Positions 38,069 to 48,338 of a stretch of DNA of 64,000 bases are shown here, in pieces. The notes beneath the pieces are model-generated. The model ran no database searches. It was given only the letters and a program-made list of their open reading frames with translations, and was not told the origin of the DNA. A program made the translations under genes and the position numbers. Every line of letters begins with the position of its first letter. Within the stretch, counting starts at the first letter, position 1. Source of the DNA: Blastocladiella emersonii ATCC 22665 (lineage: Eukaryota; Blastocladiomycota; Blastocladiomycetes; Blastocladiales; Blastocladiaceae); the NCBI GenBank assembly GCA_025594325.1, contig JANHCV010000011.1:992001-1056000 (forward strand), in the 5' to 3' direction.

Positions 38069-40392
38069 TTAGGCCCACGGATCTTCGCCGTACACGTCGA
38101 GCTCGTCGAGCTGCAGGACATCGACGCCCGACGACGGCGCGGGCGCCCACCCGGCGCCCGTGTGGACCCGCTCGACGTCGCCGTCCTTGGCCACCTGCGT
38201 CGCGAACCGGTCGGCCATGGCCGGGTGCGCGTACGGGCACTCGGCGCGGCGCGTGCACTGGAGACCGAACTTGCACTGTGCGTGGGGGTGGTATACAGAG
38301 ATGTTGTACAGTTTCGTAAGTGCATGGGCGAACGAGTGAGACACACGATGGGGGTGATGGGAACAAAGTGCGTGCGTGCGCGACGGGCGCGGCCGCGACA
38401 GCGCGACGGCGGCGCGAAAAGTCCATGACACACAACCAGTCCGCCACGGCAATGACAAGAAGAGGAGGCGCCGCGACCAGCGCGCGCGTCGAACTTGGTG
38501 GAACATCGAGGAGGGAGAAGAGGGGTGAGCAGCAACGGGATCATGGACAAGAGGTATGCGTACAGGAACCGACGAGAGCGCGTTGTTCTTGGGTGCTGCT
38601 GGAGCTGGGGCCGCAGGCGCTGCTGCTGCTGCGGCTGAGCCGTTGGTGCCGGGACGCGCAGGGACGCCGCCAAACCCGACCTGCTGCTGTTGCTGCTGCT
38701 GGTACCCGCCGTACTGCGCGGCGCCACCGAACGCGGCCCCGCCGCCGGTGCCGGGCGGGAGCATGCCGGGCATGCCTGCGGCGCCGGCGCCGCCCGTGGA
38801 GAGCGGGAGCCCAAGCGCGGCCTGGCGCTCGCGGATGCGCTCGAGGGCGCCCTGGAAGTCGAGCTGGGACCCGGCGAGGTTGGACCGCGGCTCGTGGACG
38901 GCCGAAAAGTAGATCGGGTGGATGCTCGGGCACAGGTCGTCGGGGTGGCGGCACGACGGGTACTGCTGGCAGATGGTGTTGGGGTGCCAGAACTTGCACG
39001 GGTGGGCGGCCGACTGCCCGTAGTAGCAGTAGGGCCAGTGGCGGCACCGCGACGGCACGTCGCTGTTCTCGGACGGCGCGCAGTGCACGGCAGCCGACGG
39101 GATCCGCGGCTGCCCGCGCACCGTCTGGTTCGGCACCAGCGCGCCGGGCGCCCCGCCCGTGAACTTGTCGAGCAGGTGCATCGTGCTGAAGTCGTCGTAC
39201 GGGCTGTACGCCGGCATCCGCGACAGGTACTCGACCGCCACGTCGCCGCGCACGCGTACACCGCTCGCCAGCGTCGCGGGTGGGAGCGACGCCGCGAAAA
39301 CGTCCTGGTACGTCGGGATCGGCCGCGGCACGTCGTGCCCCGGAGGCAGCGGCGGCGGGCGGTTGCGCGCGGCCGCCTGCTCCTCCTGCCGCTTGCGCGC
39401 CTGCTCCTGCTGCCGCTGGCGTTGCTGTTGCTGCTGTTGCTGGCGCGCCTGGGCCGGATTCATGCCCTGCTGATGCTGCTGCGGCGGGCGGTCGCGCGAG
39501 CGAGACCGCGACCGGCCACGGCGCGAGCGGGACCGCGACCGGTGGCGGCGGCGCGAGGAGTCCCGCGCGAGCGAGTCGGACCGGGACCCGTCGCGGCGCG
39601 ACGACGACGCGCGGGACTCGGTCTCGTCCCCGCCGCGGTGCGAGCGCGAGCGGTCGCGGTCCCTGGACCGTTCGCGCGAGTGGGCGCGCGATTGCGTGCG
39701 CGAGCTTGACCCGCGCTCGCGGTCACGGTCGCGGCTGCGGGACCGGCGGCGCGAGCTCGACTCCCGCGTGGTAGGCGAGCGGGAGCGGGAGCGCGACCGG
39801 TTACGACCGCCGCGGCGGCGCTTGCGGCGGCTCGAACTACTGCTTACGGTGGCACGTGTGAGGGAGGGAGGGAGGGCAAAGAATGTACTCTTATGACAGA
39901 CGTACGAGGTATCGAGGGTAATCACAATGGGCGCATCCTTCTTGGACAGCTCTGCGCCGCGCGAGGACGACGAGGAGGAGGCCGCAGCGGTAGCGACGCG
40001 CGACGAGACGGGGCTGCGGATCGCCGACGACGTCGCGGGCTTCGCGTCCTTGTTACTGTCCTTGCGGCTGCTGCCGCTGCCGGACCCGCTCGAGGCGTCC
40101 TTGCCGTCGTTGCGGACAAACTGGACGGCCCAGCAGAAAAATTCCTTGTTGTCCTTGGCGCGGCCGTGCGGGAAGACGTGCGGCACGTCCTGCTCGAGGT
40201 GCGCGGGCGACGCGCCGCGGTCGAGCAGCTGGATCAGCAGGTCGAGCGCGCGCTCATCGGGCCGCGGGTAGCCGAGGTCCTTGATACGGAAGACAATGGC
40301 GCGCTGGAGGTGGAAGGGATGTGGGTCAGCGCGCGGTGGCGGGGCAAGGGTGGCGGGCGGCGACGACGCACCCGGAGAAACTCGGGTCGCAT
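38069..40392 (-). CDS. Nab2/ZC3H14-like CCCH zinc-finger RNA-binding protein
   Basis: Four exons (40392-40372, 40303-39906, 39839-38564, 38275-38069) give 633 aa. The N-terminal 80 residues are helical (F-R-I-K-D-L-G-Y-P-R-P-D-E-R-A-L-D-L-L-I) and resemble the PWI-like domain of Nab2. Next come Ser stretches and an Arg-Ser region of about 100 residues, a Gln-rich run, and then CCCH fingers: C-x5-C-x9-C-x3-H and C-x5-C-x6-C-x3-H in exon 3 and C-x5-C-x5-C-x3-H in exon 4. This finger type in Nab2 and ZC3H14 binds poly(A) and controls tail length and nuclear mRNA export. The RS region is unusual for Nab2 and hints at a splicing link. The 66-base second intron has no in-frame stop. Confidence 0.72.
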
Positions 40393-41109
40393 GGCCGGCG
40401 GTTCAATCAAGGATACATGCAGCGCGGGAGCGCTGGGTGAGTGTGCAGCGAGTGGGGCGGGCGGGAGCGAGATCAAGGGCGGCGAGCGGGGAGCGGCGCG
40501 GGGAGGGGAGGCAACGGTCGGCGAGCGCGTGCCCGCGCGTGTGGACCAGGGGCATCAGGTGACTGCCTCACGTGATATCGCGACGCGTCGCTTTCGCTCG
40601 CCCGAGGCGTGTCCGCTCACTCGCGAGCGACGCGCCGTGCTACCTAGCGCCATTATTATACTTGAGGCACCTAGACGCTTCGCGTCTGGTTTTCAATCGA
40701 GGGCTAAAGCCCGCGCCACGTTGGGCGCTTGCGCCGTTTTGCGCGTGGCAGCTTCGCGCGTTGCAGCTTCGCGCGTTGCAGCTTTGCGCGTCGCAGCTTT
40801 GCTCGTCGCAGCTTTGCGCGTCACAGCTTTGCGCGTCGCAGCTTTGCGCGTCGCAGCACAGCGCGTCACAGCACAGCGCGTCACAGCACAGCGCGTTCCC
40901 CTGCTGCGCGATGGGCGCGCTTCAACAAAGGATGGTGCGGTTGGTCGCTCGCGTTGAGTGGCGGCAGGGCACCGTCATGTGTCACCGGCGCGGCATCAGC
41001 AATCGCGCTGCAGCGAGGGCGCCAAGCAAGCTCCTGCATGGCGCTCGAGGCGATGGCCGTAGCGGCAGGAGCGCGAGGCGTGGATCGATGAGTTCGTCTC
41101 AGTAAAGCT
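40393..41109. other. Repeat-bearing intergenic stretch
   Basis: No convincing gene. It holds the first copy of the palindromic element (40655-40720) and a minisatellite at about 40740-40894 with a 15-base unit, GCGCGT(C/T)GCAGCTTT and variants, roughly ten copies. The ORFs that read A-L-Q-L/S-Q-L-C repeats are artefacts of that array. Confidence 0.65.
40655..40720. repeat. Hairpin-bearing dispersed element, copy A
   Basis: 66 bases, starting ATTATACTTGAGGCACC and containing the stem CCTAGACGC-TTC-GCGTCTGG. It matches 42494-42559 at 63 positions; two of the three differences are a paired G-C to A-T change in the stem. Confidence 0.8.
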
Positions 41110-41990
41110 GTTTGAACCACGCGATGAGTGGTGCGTCCACGATGGCGGCCACGGTGCTTCATGCGTTTTGGGTTGAGAAGGCGCTCGGCGAGCGATCCGG
41201 TGACGCTGGTGCGGAGCCCGCCCCCGATCTAGCCCTTGTCGACCGCCGCGAGGGCGTTTACGATGCGGACGTCGTCCAGTGCCGCGGAGACGATTGCGCG
41301 CGAAGAGTGTGCACTCAAACGCGTACGCTTGAGTGTCGACGACCTTGCCGCCAGTTTTTGGGCATTCGGCGCAGTTGGGGGACTCGTAGCGGTGCGGCCA
41401 GAGCTGGTGCAAACAGCCGTGGGTCTACAGCTGGCCTGCGACCGCGCGGAGCTGGAAGTACGGGAGCGAGTTCGCGGTGAGGGACTCGCTCGGGTGGATG
41501 CGGCGCGTGCTGCCCCGAAGCGCAGTGACAAGGGCAGAGACATCGATGGGGGAGGACGTGATGCCAGCGGACGCGGTCAGAGCGAGCAGCGGGTCGTGTC
41601 GCGCGTCGTGCAGGCGGCGGAGAGCGCGTCGCGGGACTGAGTTGAAGTTGCAGCCGCGTCTGCGCGCCGTGAAGGGCGCATCGAGGTCCGCGCGGACGGC
41701 AACGGCGATTCACAGCGGGAGATGCGCGGCAGCCCTTGTTGGCGAGCGCGTCGGCCTCCTCATTCTCCAAGTTCACAGCGTGGCCACGAACCCTCTCGAC
41801 CTGGAGTTCGCGGGCCGCGATGATCCAGCGGAGCACGGCCCACTCGAGCGAGCACGTTGCGCGGACCCGCACCCACGCGAACAGCGAGTTCCAGCGATCC
41901 GCTCACGAAGACGTCTGCGCCCGCTGCAACGTCTGGCAAACCCAAGCCACGGAGCGACCCGTCCGAGTAACGGACCGCAACTCAAAGAGC
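41110..41990 (-). pseudogene. LINE (non-LTR retrotransposon) 3' remnant: RNase H and zinc tail
   Basis: Minus-strand frames contain an RNase H core: Y-S-D-G-S-L near 41960, then after a frame change L-E-W-A-V-L-R-W-I-I and the C-terminal V-R-G-H-A-V-N-L-E-N-E-E-A-D-A-L-A-N-K-G at about 41740-41800. Further downstream (41290-41400) a C-x2-C...H/C-type tail (N-C-A-E-C-P...A-Y-A-F-E-C) resembles the zinc knuckle at the end of fungal Tad-type LINEs. Frameshifts separate the parts and no reverse transcriptase is seen, as expected for a 5'-truncated, decayed copy. Confidence 0.65.
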
Positions 41991-42319
41991 GGATCTCTCG
42001 ACCTCGCAGTCCTCACTCGAACTCACGTTCATGGGACCTCGCAAGTCGTTCTCGGTGCAACCGTTGAACTCGCGCCCACTTCAACGAGCCTGCGCTAGCG
42101 GCTCCCAGGTGAACCGCGTCGTTTAAGGATGTGCACTGAACACGGGCTCCGTTTTCCAACACGCACGCCAAGCACGGGCTCCATCAGCAGCTTACCGCGC
42201 TTCTGCATCTCTCACGCTCTCATGTGCTCGGAGTCTCGCGGGCCTGGTCGAGGGTCGGTGCAAAGCGTTAAACGTTCCGCGATGGCCGAGCGGAACAGCG
42301 TCAAGCGACGCGCTTCCGG

Positions 42320-42477
42320 GGGTTGGGCCGAGGCCGATCACGTGCAAGGCCAGGACGCGTTGCGCCACAGCAGTCACATGAGAAACGACGCGTCCGTCAC
42401 GCGTTTTCGGGTCGCTCACGTGCATGGCGCTCACGTGAGCGTCGGCACCCTATCCGGCAGCGACCCGGTCTAGAAAG
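42320..42477 (+). repeat. Diverged dispersed repeat, left copy
   Basis: From GGGTTGGGCCGA to the GAGGGCT hairpin, this block aligns with 46530-46690 in the same orientation (shared blocks GACGCGTTGCGCCACAGC, GCTCACGTGAGCGTCGGCA, GGTCTAGAAAGAGGGCTT). Similarity is patchy, so the two are old copies. They lie on either side of the helicase pseudogene and the ORF at 45548. Confidence 0.75.
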
Positions 42478-42559
42478 AGGGCTTTAGCCCTCGATTATAC
42501 TTGAGGCACCTAAACGCTTCGCGTTTGGTTTTCAATCGAGGGCTAAAGCCCTCGCCACG
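42477..42559. repeat. Palindromic element, copy B with 20-bp terminal inverted repeats
   Basis: A perfect 20-bp inverted repeat (GAGGGCTTTAGCCCTCGATT at 42477-42496, its complement at 42534-42553) flanks an inner stem AAACGC-TTC-GCGTTT. Each 20-bp arm is itself a hairpin. Positions 42494-42559 match copy A. Could be a MITE-like end, a Helitron-type terminal hairpin, or a structured RNA gene remnant. Confidence 0.8.
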
Positions 42560-42648
42560 TATGGTGCACGAGTGGTGGAGGTGCTGTCGCGTGCGTCCCG
42601 CACAGGAGATTTAGGTGATCGAGCTATGGAAATCGTGCTATTGATGGA

Positions 42649-45547
42649 TTAGATGATAGAATACACTACGTTAATACTCGACTGTGTTTTCTGTTTCTTG
42701 GCGTTCTGTGAGCCGTCCTCGCCTCCAGCACGTTTGTTGGCCAATCGCCGAAACCTTGCGTTGAGAGCATCTGACGCGCGCTTGGCGACTAGGTTCTCAG
42801 CTGCGTGCTGACGCGAGAAGAGAATCGCGTGGTCGAAGAGCTTGGCGATGCGCGGGTCGCCTGGTGCGATGGCTGTACCTTGATCGAAAGCGGTCTTGGT
42901 CAGCTCGTCAAGCATCTGGAGCCGCTTGTCCTCGGCCACTGCGAGTGGATCCGGCTTCATGGACTTGAGCACGGCTCTTGGGATCGGCTGAAGCACCCAC
43001 AGGTACTTTGAGCGATGAAGCCGCGATAACGCCACGTAGCCGCGTGTCGAGCAGGTTGAAGGCGTGGCGCGTGTGGTTGTCGGGCGCGATAACCGTGAGT
43101 CCTGGCTTCTTGAGGATCTCCTTGAGGACGTTGTTGCCGTTTTCGTCGACCTGCTGCTGAAGATGAGTGGTCGTACGCGAGTTGATCAGGTCGCACAGCG
43201 TGTCCGACGCCTCGACGAGGCGGAGCGCGTCCATTTTGTTGCCCCATGGTGGATCGTCGGCAAATCGGTTGCTCTTCACGAGACGAACAGCGCGTGTAGT
43301 GCGCCAGTACGCGACCTGGCCTCGATCCACGTGCTCGGGGACCGTCAATTGATTTGACGTCATGCGCAGGTAGAACGAGTCCGGCGCGTCGTTGAGCACG
43401 GCGGGCACCTTGTACAGGGCAGTTCCGTTGACGGGAGGCAGCTGTAAATGATCGCCAGCGAGCATGACGATGCACCCGCCGAATGGTTCGTCGCACCGCC
43501 GCAGGAGGCGCAGGTTCGCGTCGATACGGCCGAGTAAAGTCGCGTCGCACATGGAGAACTCGTCGATGACGACGCCGAGACGCCCTTTCCACGCGATGGC
43601 AACCGCAGGATCGGTACGCAAACGGGCCACGTCCGGGCTGTTTTCTTTTGGCCTTGGCGAAAAAGAGAACGCGTTGTGGATGGTCGTACCGCCAATGTTG
43701 GCGGCCGCGATCCCGGTCATGGCCATGGCCATGACCATGAGGCACTTTTCCCGGTTCCAGGACGCGAGAAAGTATCGGATTGCATCGACGACGCGCGACT
43801 TGCCCGTGCCGCCCGAGCCGGTGAGAATGACCGGCGTCCGGTCCTTGCTCATGGGCGGGAGGGCCGCGGTGCCGACGACATGTTGGACGTCGTCGCGGCC
43901 CAACAGGATCACGTTCTGCTCGGCCGAGGCCGCAGCGTCTGCGATACCCGCGTTGCCGCCGATGAAGGTGTCGATGAGTGGCATGAGTAAGAGCACGAAC
44001 GCGCGGTGCTTCTCTTCGTTGAGGTTGAACTTGAGCGAGACCTGCGCAAGGCTCGCGTACGCGGGCGAGTGCACAATGCGCCGCTTCTCGTCGCTCCACT
44101 CGTCGCCGCGTGTGTCGTAGGCAAAGTTGCTGATCGAGTGCGCGGCCTTGGTGATGAGGAACCGCGCGCGCGCGTCAGGATCCGTTGGCGTGGTCGTGAA
44201 GGCGCTGCGCAAAACGTCGACGGCTGGTCCGAGTTCTGGTTCGGGCACGTCGACGGCCATTTCCGGGTCGATTCCATGCTGAGATGTGTTTGTCGAGGCT
44301 CCAGATGGCACTGCGGGAACAATACCGATCATGGGTGGCTGCCCGGGCCCGGGAACGACAGGTACGGCGCCGATATAGGCGGTCGGATGACCTTGAGCCG
44401 CGGCAGCGCATAGTTGAGCCATGATTTTCTTGACCTCAGTCGGCGAGATGGGCGTCTCGAGGTACGGCGGCGGCGGCGCGGCGTTGACATCAAACGGCTG
44501 CACGTCGGGGAAGAGCAGGGTGCCCATCATGCCGTGGCCCATTCCAGGGATCAGCGTAGAGGTCACGCTCTCGATGCGCTCGAGGTTCGCCTCGGTTTCG
44601 CCGTCGTCGGCCAGGATGCCCTCCACGTCCGAGTTGACGATAGTCGGGTCGAGAACAATGTCGTTCTCCGACTGACCAAACATGGTCCACGAAGCGGCTA
44701 CAGAGCCGTCATCGGTAGTCGGCTGGTTGCGCGAGCTGGTTTCGCCGTCGCGGTCAGGAACGTAGAGCTCCCCCTTCTCCTCATGCGACAGCTGCGCCGC
44801 GAGCTCGGCGTTCTCGCGATCGTGAAGCTCGCGGAACTCGCGAGCGCCGTCAAGGCTGAAGTAGTACTCCTGCGCGTACTCGAGATGGTCGAGCGCGGGG
44901 TGGCCAGGTTCGAGCGTCTCCTTGAACGCCTTGAACTTGCCGATCGCATCGCGGAGCCCTGCGCGTGGAGGATGTCGCTCGAGACGCGGAAGTGCTGGAG
45001 AAGCAGTAGCGCCATGCGGCAGTACTTTTCCTCGGACCCAGCGACGTCGGCAAACTTGCGCGGGTCGGGGAGGTGCGGACCAGCAATTTTGGGCACGGCC
45101 TCGACGTCCTTCTTGCGCAGCTCAAACGTCTTGGCGAGCGGATGGTCGGCCATGAAGCAGAGCTTCTTGACGGGCGGGATCTCGGCGTCGGGTTCGAGGT
45201 CTGGTTGAGCGGGTTCCACACGGCCGCCGTCGGCCAGGACCTGGCGCATCTTCTTGGGCATGGCGACGCGCGACCACGTGCGGACAAAGTCATACCACGA
45301 CAGCCGCTCGAGTTGGGCCCGCCGGAAGATGTAGTCGTGGAGCGCGACGTTCAGCATGGGCTTGCCGTCGACGTTGATGAGCGACGCGATGCACTCGACG
45401 TCCTCGTTGGTCGCCTCGCCGGCAGCGACGCCCGCGAGTTTGACCCACTTGATGCCCTGGTAGAGCAGCAGCGGCGCAAACTTGTGCGAGAAGATGCCCG
45501 CGGCTGACGTGTGCAGGAACAGGGCGGCCATGGTCTCGGGGACCTCC
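42649..45547 (-). pseudogene. Helitron PIF1-type helicase, degraded
   Basis: The minus strand carries, in order, Helitron helicase-side blocks: D-Y-I-F-R-R-A-Q-L-E-R-L-S-W-Y-D-F-V near 45300, F-M-A-D-H-P-L-A-K-T-F near 45150, Y-C-R-M-A-L-L-L-L near 45020; after a frameshift near 44960, a long linker; then the PIF1 helicase with Walker A G-S-G-G-T-G-K-S (about 43810), Walker B V-V-I-D-E-F-S-M (about 43555) and G-D-H-L-Q-L-P-P. Near 43030 the frame jumps to G-Y-V-A-L-S-R-L-H-R-S-K-Y-L-W-V-L, with the expected roughly 150 residues before that motif missing, so an internal deletion and frameshift kill it. The last 128 codons (42649-43035) are the C-terminus. The Rep domain is absent. Confidence 0.8.
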
Positions 45548-46345
45548 ATGCAGTTCGCCGACCCGGGCTTCCCCGGCGACGAGGCCTTCACCTCGGCAGG
45601 CGTGCCGCGCACGATGGAGGGCATGCGGGCCGAGCTCAACGAGGCCACGGAGGTGTACCGCGAGTGCATGCGCGACGGCCGCGAGAACTTTGTCAACAAC
45701 CTCGCCGCGCACCAGGCCGCCCGCGCCGCGGCAAACGGCGTCGCATCGGGCGCCGCTGGTCACGGTGTGCAGCAGGTCGCCGCCTCGATTGCCGCGGAAC
45801 CCGCGGCGCAGCAGCTCACCATCCAGCAGCCCGTCGACATCTCGGCCGCCGCCGTCTCGCCCGCCGCGGCGCCCGTGACGCAGGAGCACGCGATCCAGCC
45901 GCCCGCTGTCGTGTCGCCCGCCATCAACTCGCCCGCCAACACCAAGAACGCCGGCGGCATGAACACCGGCACCAAGAAGTACGGCGGCTTCCCGAGCTGC
46001 GCGGACCCCATTTGCACGCACTCGTTCATCGCGATCGGCAGCATCGACAAGATCGTCGCGGGGGTGCCGGACTCGAACTCCGTGTCGGTCGGGTGCGACA
46101 TGGACGACGCGGCCGCAGCTGCGGCTCCGACAACCGCGGCGCTCGAGGCGTGCACGCCCGCCGCCATCGGTGACGACCAAGCCGGTGTCCCGACGTCTAC
46201 CGCCAACGCGACGAAGCGCACGGCGGCGACCGCCGCCGCGGCCGCCGAGGAGGAGCACGAGGAGCACGAGGAGTGCGTCGTCAACAACGAGCACGAGGCG
46301 CAGCCCAAGCGGCGCCGCAGCGGCCGCCTGTTCTCGTCGACCTGA
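45548..46345 (+). CDS. 265-aa protein of unknown function abutting the Helitron remnant
   Basis: An intact plus-strand ORF with strong G/C third-position bias. Its start lies right where the minus-strand helicase homology ends; upstream in-frame Met codons at 45482 and 45530 would overlap that homology. Residues 1-60 are helical and charged, 60-140 Ala/Pro/Gln-rich, 145-190 contain C-A-D-P-I-C-T-H and could fold, and the C-terminus has a Glu/His run followed by P-K-R-R-R-S-G-R-L, a likely nuclear localisation signal. I recognise no family. It could be a Helitron accessory gene, a captured host fragment, or a host gene truncated by insertion. Confidence 0.5.
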   Translation: MQFADPGFPGDEAFTSAGVPRTMEGMRAELNEATEVYRECMRDGRENFVNNLAAHQAARAAANGVASGAAGHGVQQVAASIAAEPAAQQLTIQQPVDISAAAVSPAAAPVTQEHAIQPPAVVSPAINSPANTKNAGGMNTGTKKYGGFPSCADPICTHSFIAIGSIDKIVAGVPDSNSVSVGCDMDDAAAAAAPTTAALEACTPAAIGDDQAGVPTSTANATKRTAATAAAAAEEEHEEHEECVVNNEHEAQPKRRRSGRLFSST

Positions 46346-46529
46346 TACACTCGCTCCCGCCCCGACTTTGTTCATTCCCCTCGCGCAGACTCTTGTTTCC
46401 TTTCGCTCAAAGAGACACTTTTCGCTTTCCCACGATCTGATCTTCCCGCGCAAGTCGGTGCAAAGCGCACCGCGCGTCGAGCAACGCGCGTTGCGCGACC
46501 AGCCGAACCCCACCCATCCGCGGGTTGGG

Positions 46530-46703
46530 CCGAAGCACGTCACGTGCGCAGCCAGGACGCGTTGCGCCACAGCGGTCAGATGACAAACGACGCGTCTGTC
46601 ACGCGTTTTGAGGACATTCACATGACGAGAGGGCGACATGCTCACGTGAGCGTCGGCAGCCTATCCGGCCGCGATGCGGTCTAGAAAGAGGGCTTTAGCC
46701 CTC
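46530..46703 (+). repeat. Diverged dispersed repeat, right copy
   Basis: Counterpart of 42320-42477 in the same orientation, ending with the hairpin GAGGGCTTTAGCCCTC at 46688-46703. The inner palindromic element that follows the left copy is not present here. Confidence 0.7.
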
Positions 46704-47900
46704 GACTGAACCTTGAAGACGCAACGGCGCCCGCCGACGCGCGTTGGTTCTGGCCGTCACGGCAGTCGCGCGGCGCCGCGGCGGCGGTAGCCTCGCGTCA
46801 TACCCCGCGCTTCGTGTCGTCCGCCCGCTGCTCGTCAATCCGGACTGGATCTCCTGCGGCACTAAAGACCTCGAAGCGTGTCATTTAGATCATTTACACG
46901 GCGCATCAGGATCCCGGATTAGCTCGCGCTGCGAGCCTCTCAGTCCTCAATCGGGTCGCCCACGCCTTCCAAAACCCGACACAGGGCTTAGAGCTCATAT
47001 ACAGAAAGAGTCTGCAACTGTGACCATCAAACCGAGAGCGAGATCATGGTCGTCAACATGAAAGATCGTTCGCCGCCGTGGTCCTATGTGCTCCAGCTGC
47101 GTTCTTGCAAGGATCTGTCGCGGGCGACTCGCCGCCCATGACCAACACCAACAGCCACACTCGAGGCAGCCTGGGCCATGGTAGTGCTTTCGGTACGATG
47201 TCATGGTTGCAGGAAGTTGCAGCGCGGTGTGTTGCGTCGCGCGACAATTTCATGTACACTGGTTCGGTGAACGAAAAACAGCTCCTGTGATCGGGTCGAG
47301 TCATTGAAAATTGCATCTATGCATGCTCACGCGACTTCCAGTGATCGCCTGCACGCCCGTTTGAAAGCGATCAGGCAGCCGAGTCTGGCCATCATCGTCC
47401 CATCGTTCCCTTCCACGACTTGGTATACGTGTCCGAGCCCTTCGTGAGAGTTTACAGAGGTCGCTACGATGTCGGGCCTGAAGCACGAGGTGCCGGCCGT
47501 GACCGTCAGACAACTCGAGGTCAGGATCACGGCGGCGATCATGTCCGCGCAAGTCGCGAGTCACGCACGCACACCACTCTCCTGCCCATTTTCAGGCCTT
47601 GCGGCCTGCGCTACGATGTGAGAGTGGAACAGCAGCCTGCACTTGAGCGGAGCGGAATGGGGCGCGTCGAGGTGTCATGAGCGAGCGCGAGACACGCGAG
47701 ACGCGACGCGCGAGACACACACGTGTCCGCGGTCACGCGCGGATCACGTTGCGGCGCGTCGCCCTCGTTTTCTCTCCGCCGCTCCTTCGCGCCTTCGCCA
47801 CACGGCCCGCGTCCCCTCGACCCCTGCGCTACGCAAGCTGATGCATCTGTGATCCACGATCGACGCAACTCGCCGCAACATCACCACCAAGCCTGCTACC
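46704..47900. other. Intergenic stretch without a recognised gene
   Basis: Nearly 1.2 kb of moderate-GC sequence. ORFs are short and overlapping on both strands, with no domain pattern. The EMC6 promoter must lie in its right part. Confidence 0.55.
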
Positions 47901-48260
47901 ATGTCCACCTCTTCTTCCAAGTCCGCCGGCGCGTCAAGCGGCCTGATCTCCGCTGCGGCCGTGGCGCACAACGCGCGCTCGCTCGACTTCATGCGCTCGC
48001 TGTTCAGCGTGGTCGCCGGTACCGCCGCGGGCGTGCTCGGGCTGACGGGTTTCGCCGGGTTCGGCTTCTACATTGCGGCGTCGCTGGCCATGTCGGCGGT
48101 GATCGTGGCGACCAAGTGCGTGGCGCACGGCGGCGGGTCGCCGAGCAAGTTCTTCAAGTCGCCCGTGTCCGAGCTCGTCGGCGACGGGCTTACGTCGGGG
48201 ATCTTTGCCTACGTGCTGTTCTGGACCATGGTGAACGGGATCATCCGCATCTACGGCTAG
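47901..48260 (+). CDS. EMC6: EMC6, ER membrane protein complex subunit 6
   Basis: An intronless 119-aa ORF, close to the family length. After a Ser/Ala N-terminus comes the EMC6 core: A-A-V-A-H-N-A-R-S-L-D-F-M-R-S-L, then T-A-A-G-V-L-G-L-T-G-F-A-G-F-G-F-Y (family pattern G-x-x-A-G-I-L-G-L-T), a polar loop with K-F-F-K-S, and F-A-Y-V-L-F-W-T-M-V near the C-terminus. Three hydrophobic segments agree with the known topology. EMC6 is part of the EMC insertase that places tail-anchored and multi-pass proteins in the ER membrane. Convergent with the dynactin gene, with less than 80 bases between the stop codons. Confidence 0.92.
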   Translation: MSTSSSKSAGASSGLISAAAVAHNARSLDFMRSLFSVVAGTAAGVLGLTGFAGFGFYIAASLAMSAVIVATKCVAHGGGSPSKFFKSPVSELVGDGLTSGIFAYVLFWTMVNGIIRIYG

Positions 48261-48338
48261 CCGTCGCCGTTGTCCTGCCTGCGCAAAAAGTGTGTAAATA
48301 CAATCCAAATGCAATCAATCAGCCCCACCAAAACCTAG

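Noticed and set aside
45290-46645. 451-codon minus ORF over the 265-aa plus ORF
   Set aside because: Arg/Gly/Val-rich antisense of the plus-strand ORF, and it crosses the Helitron boundary without homology.
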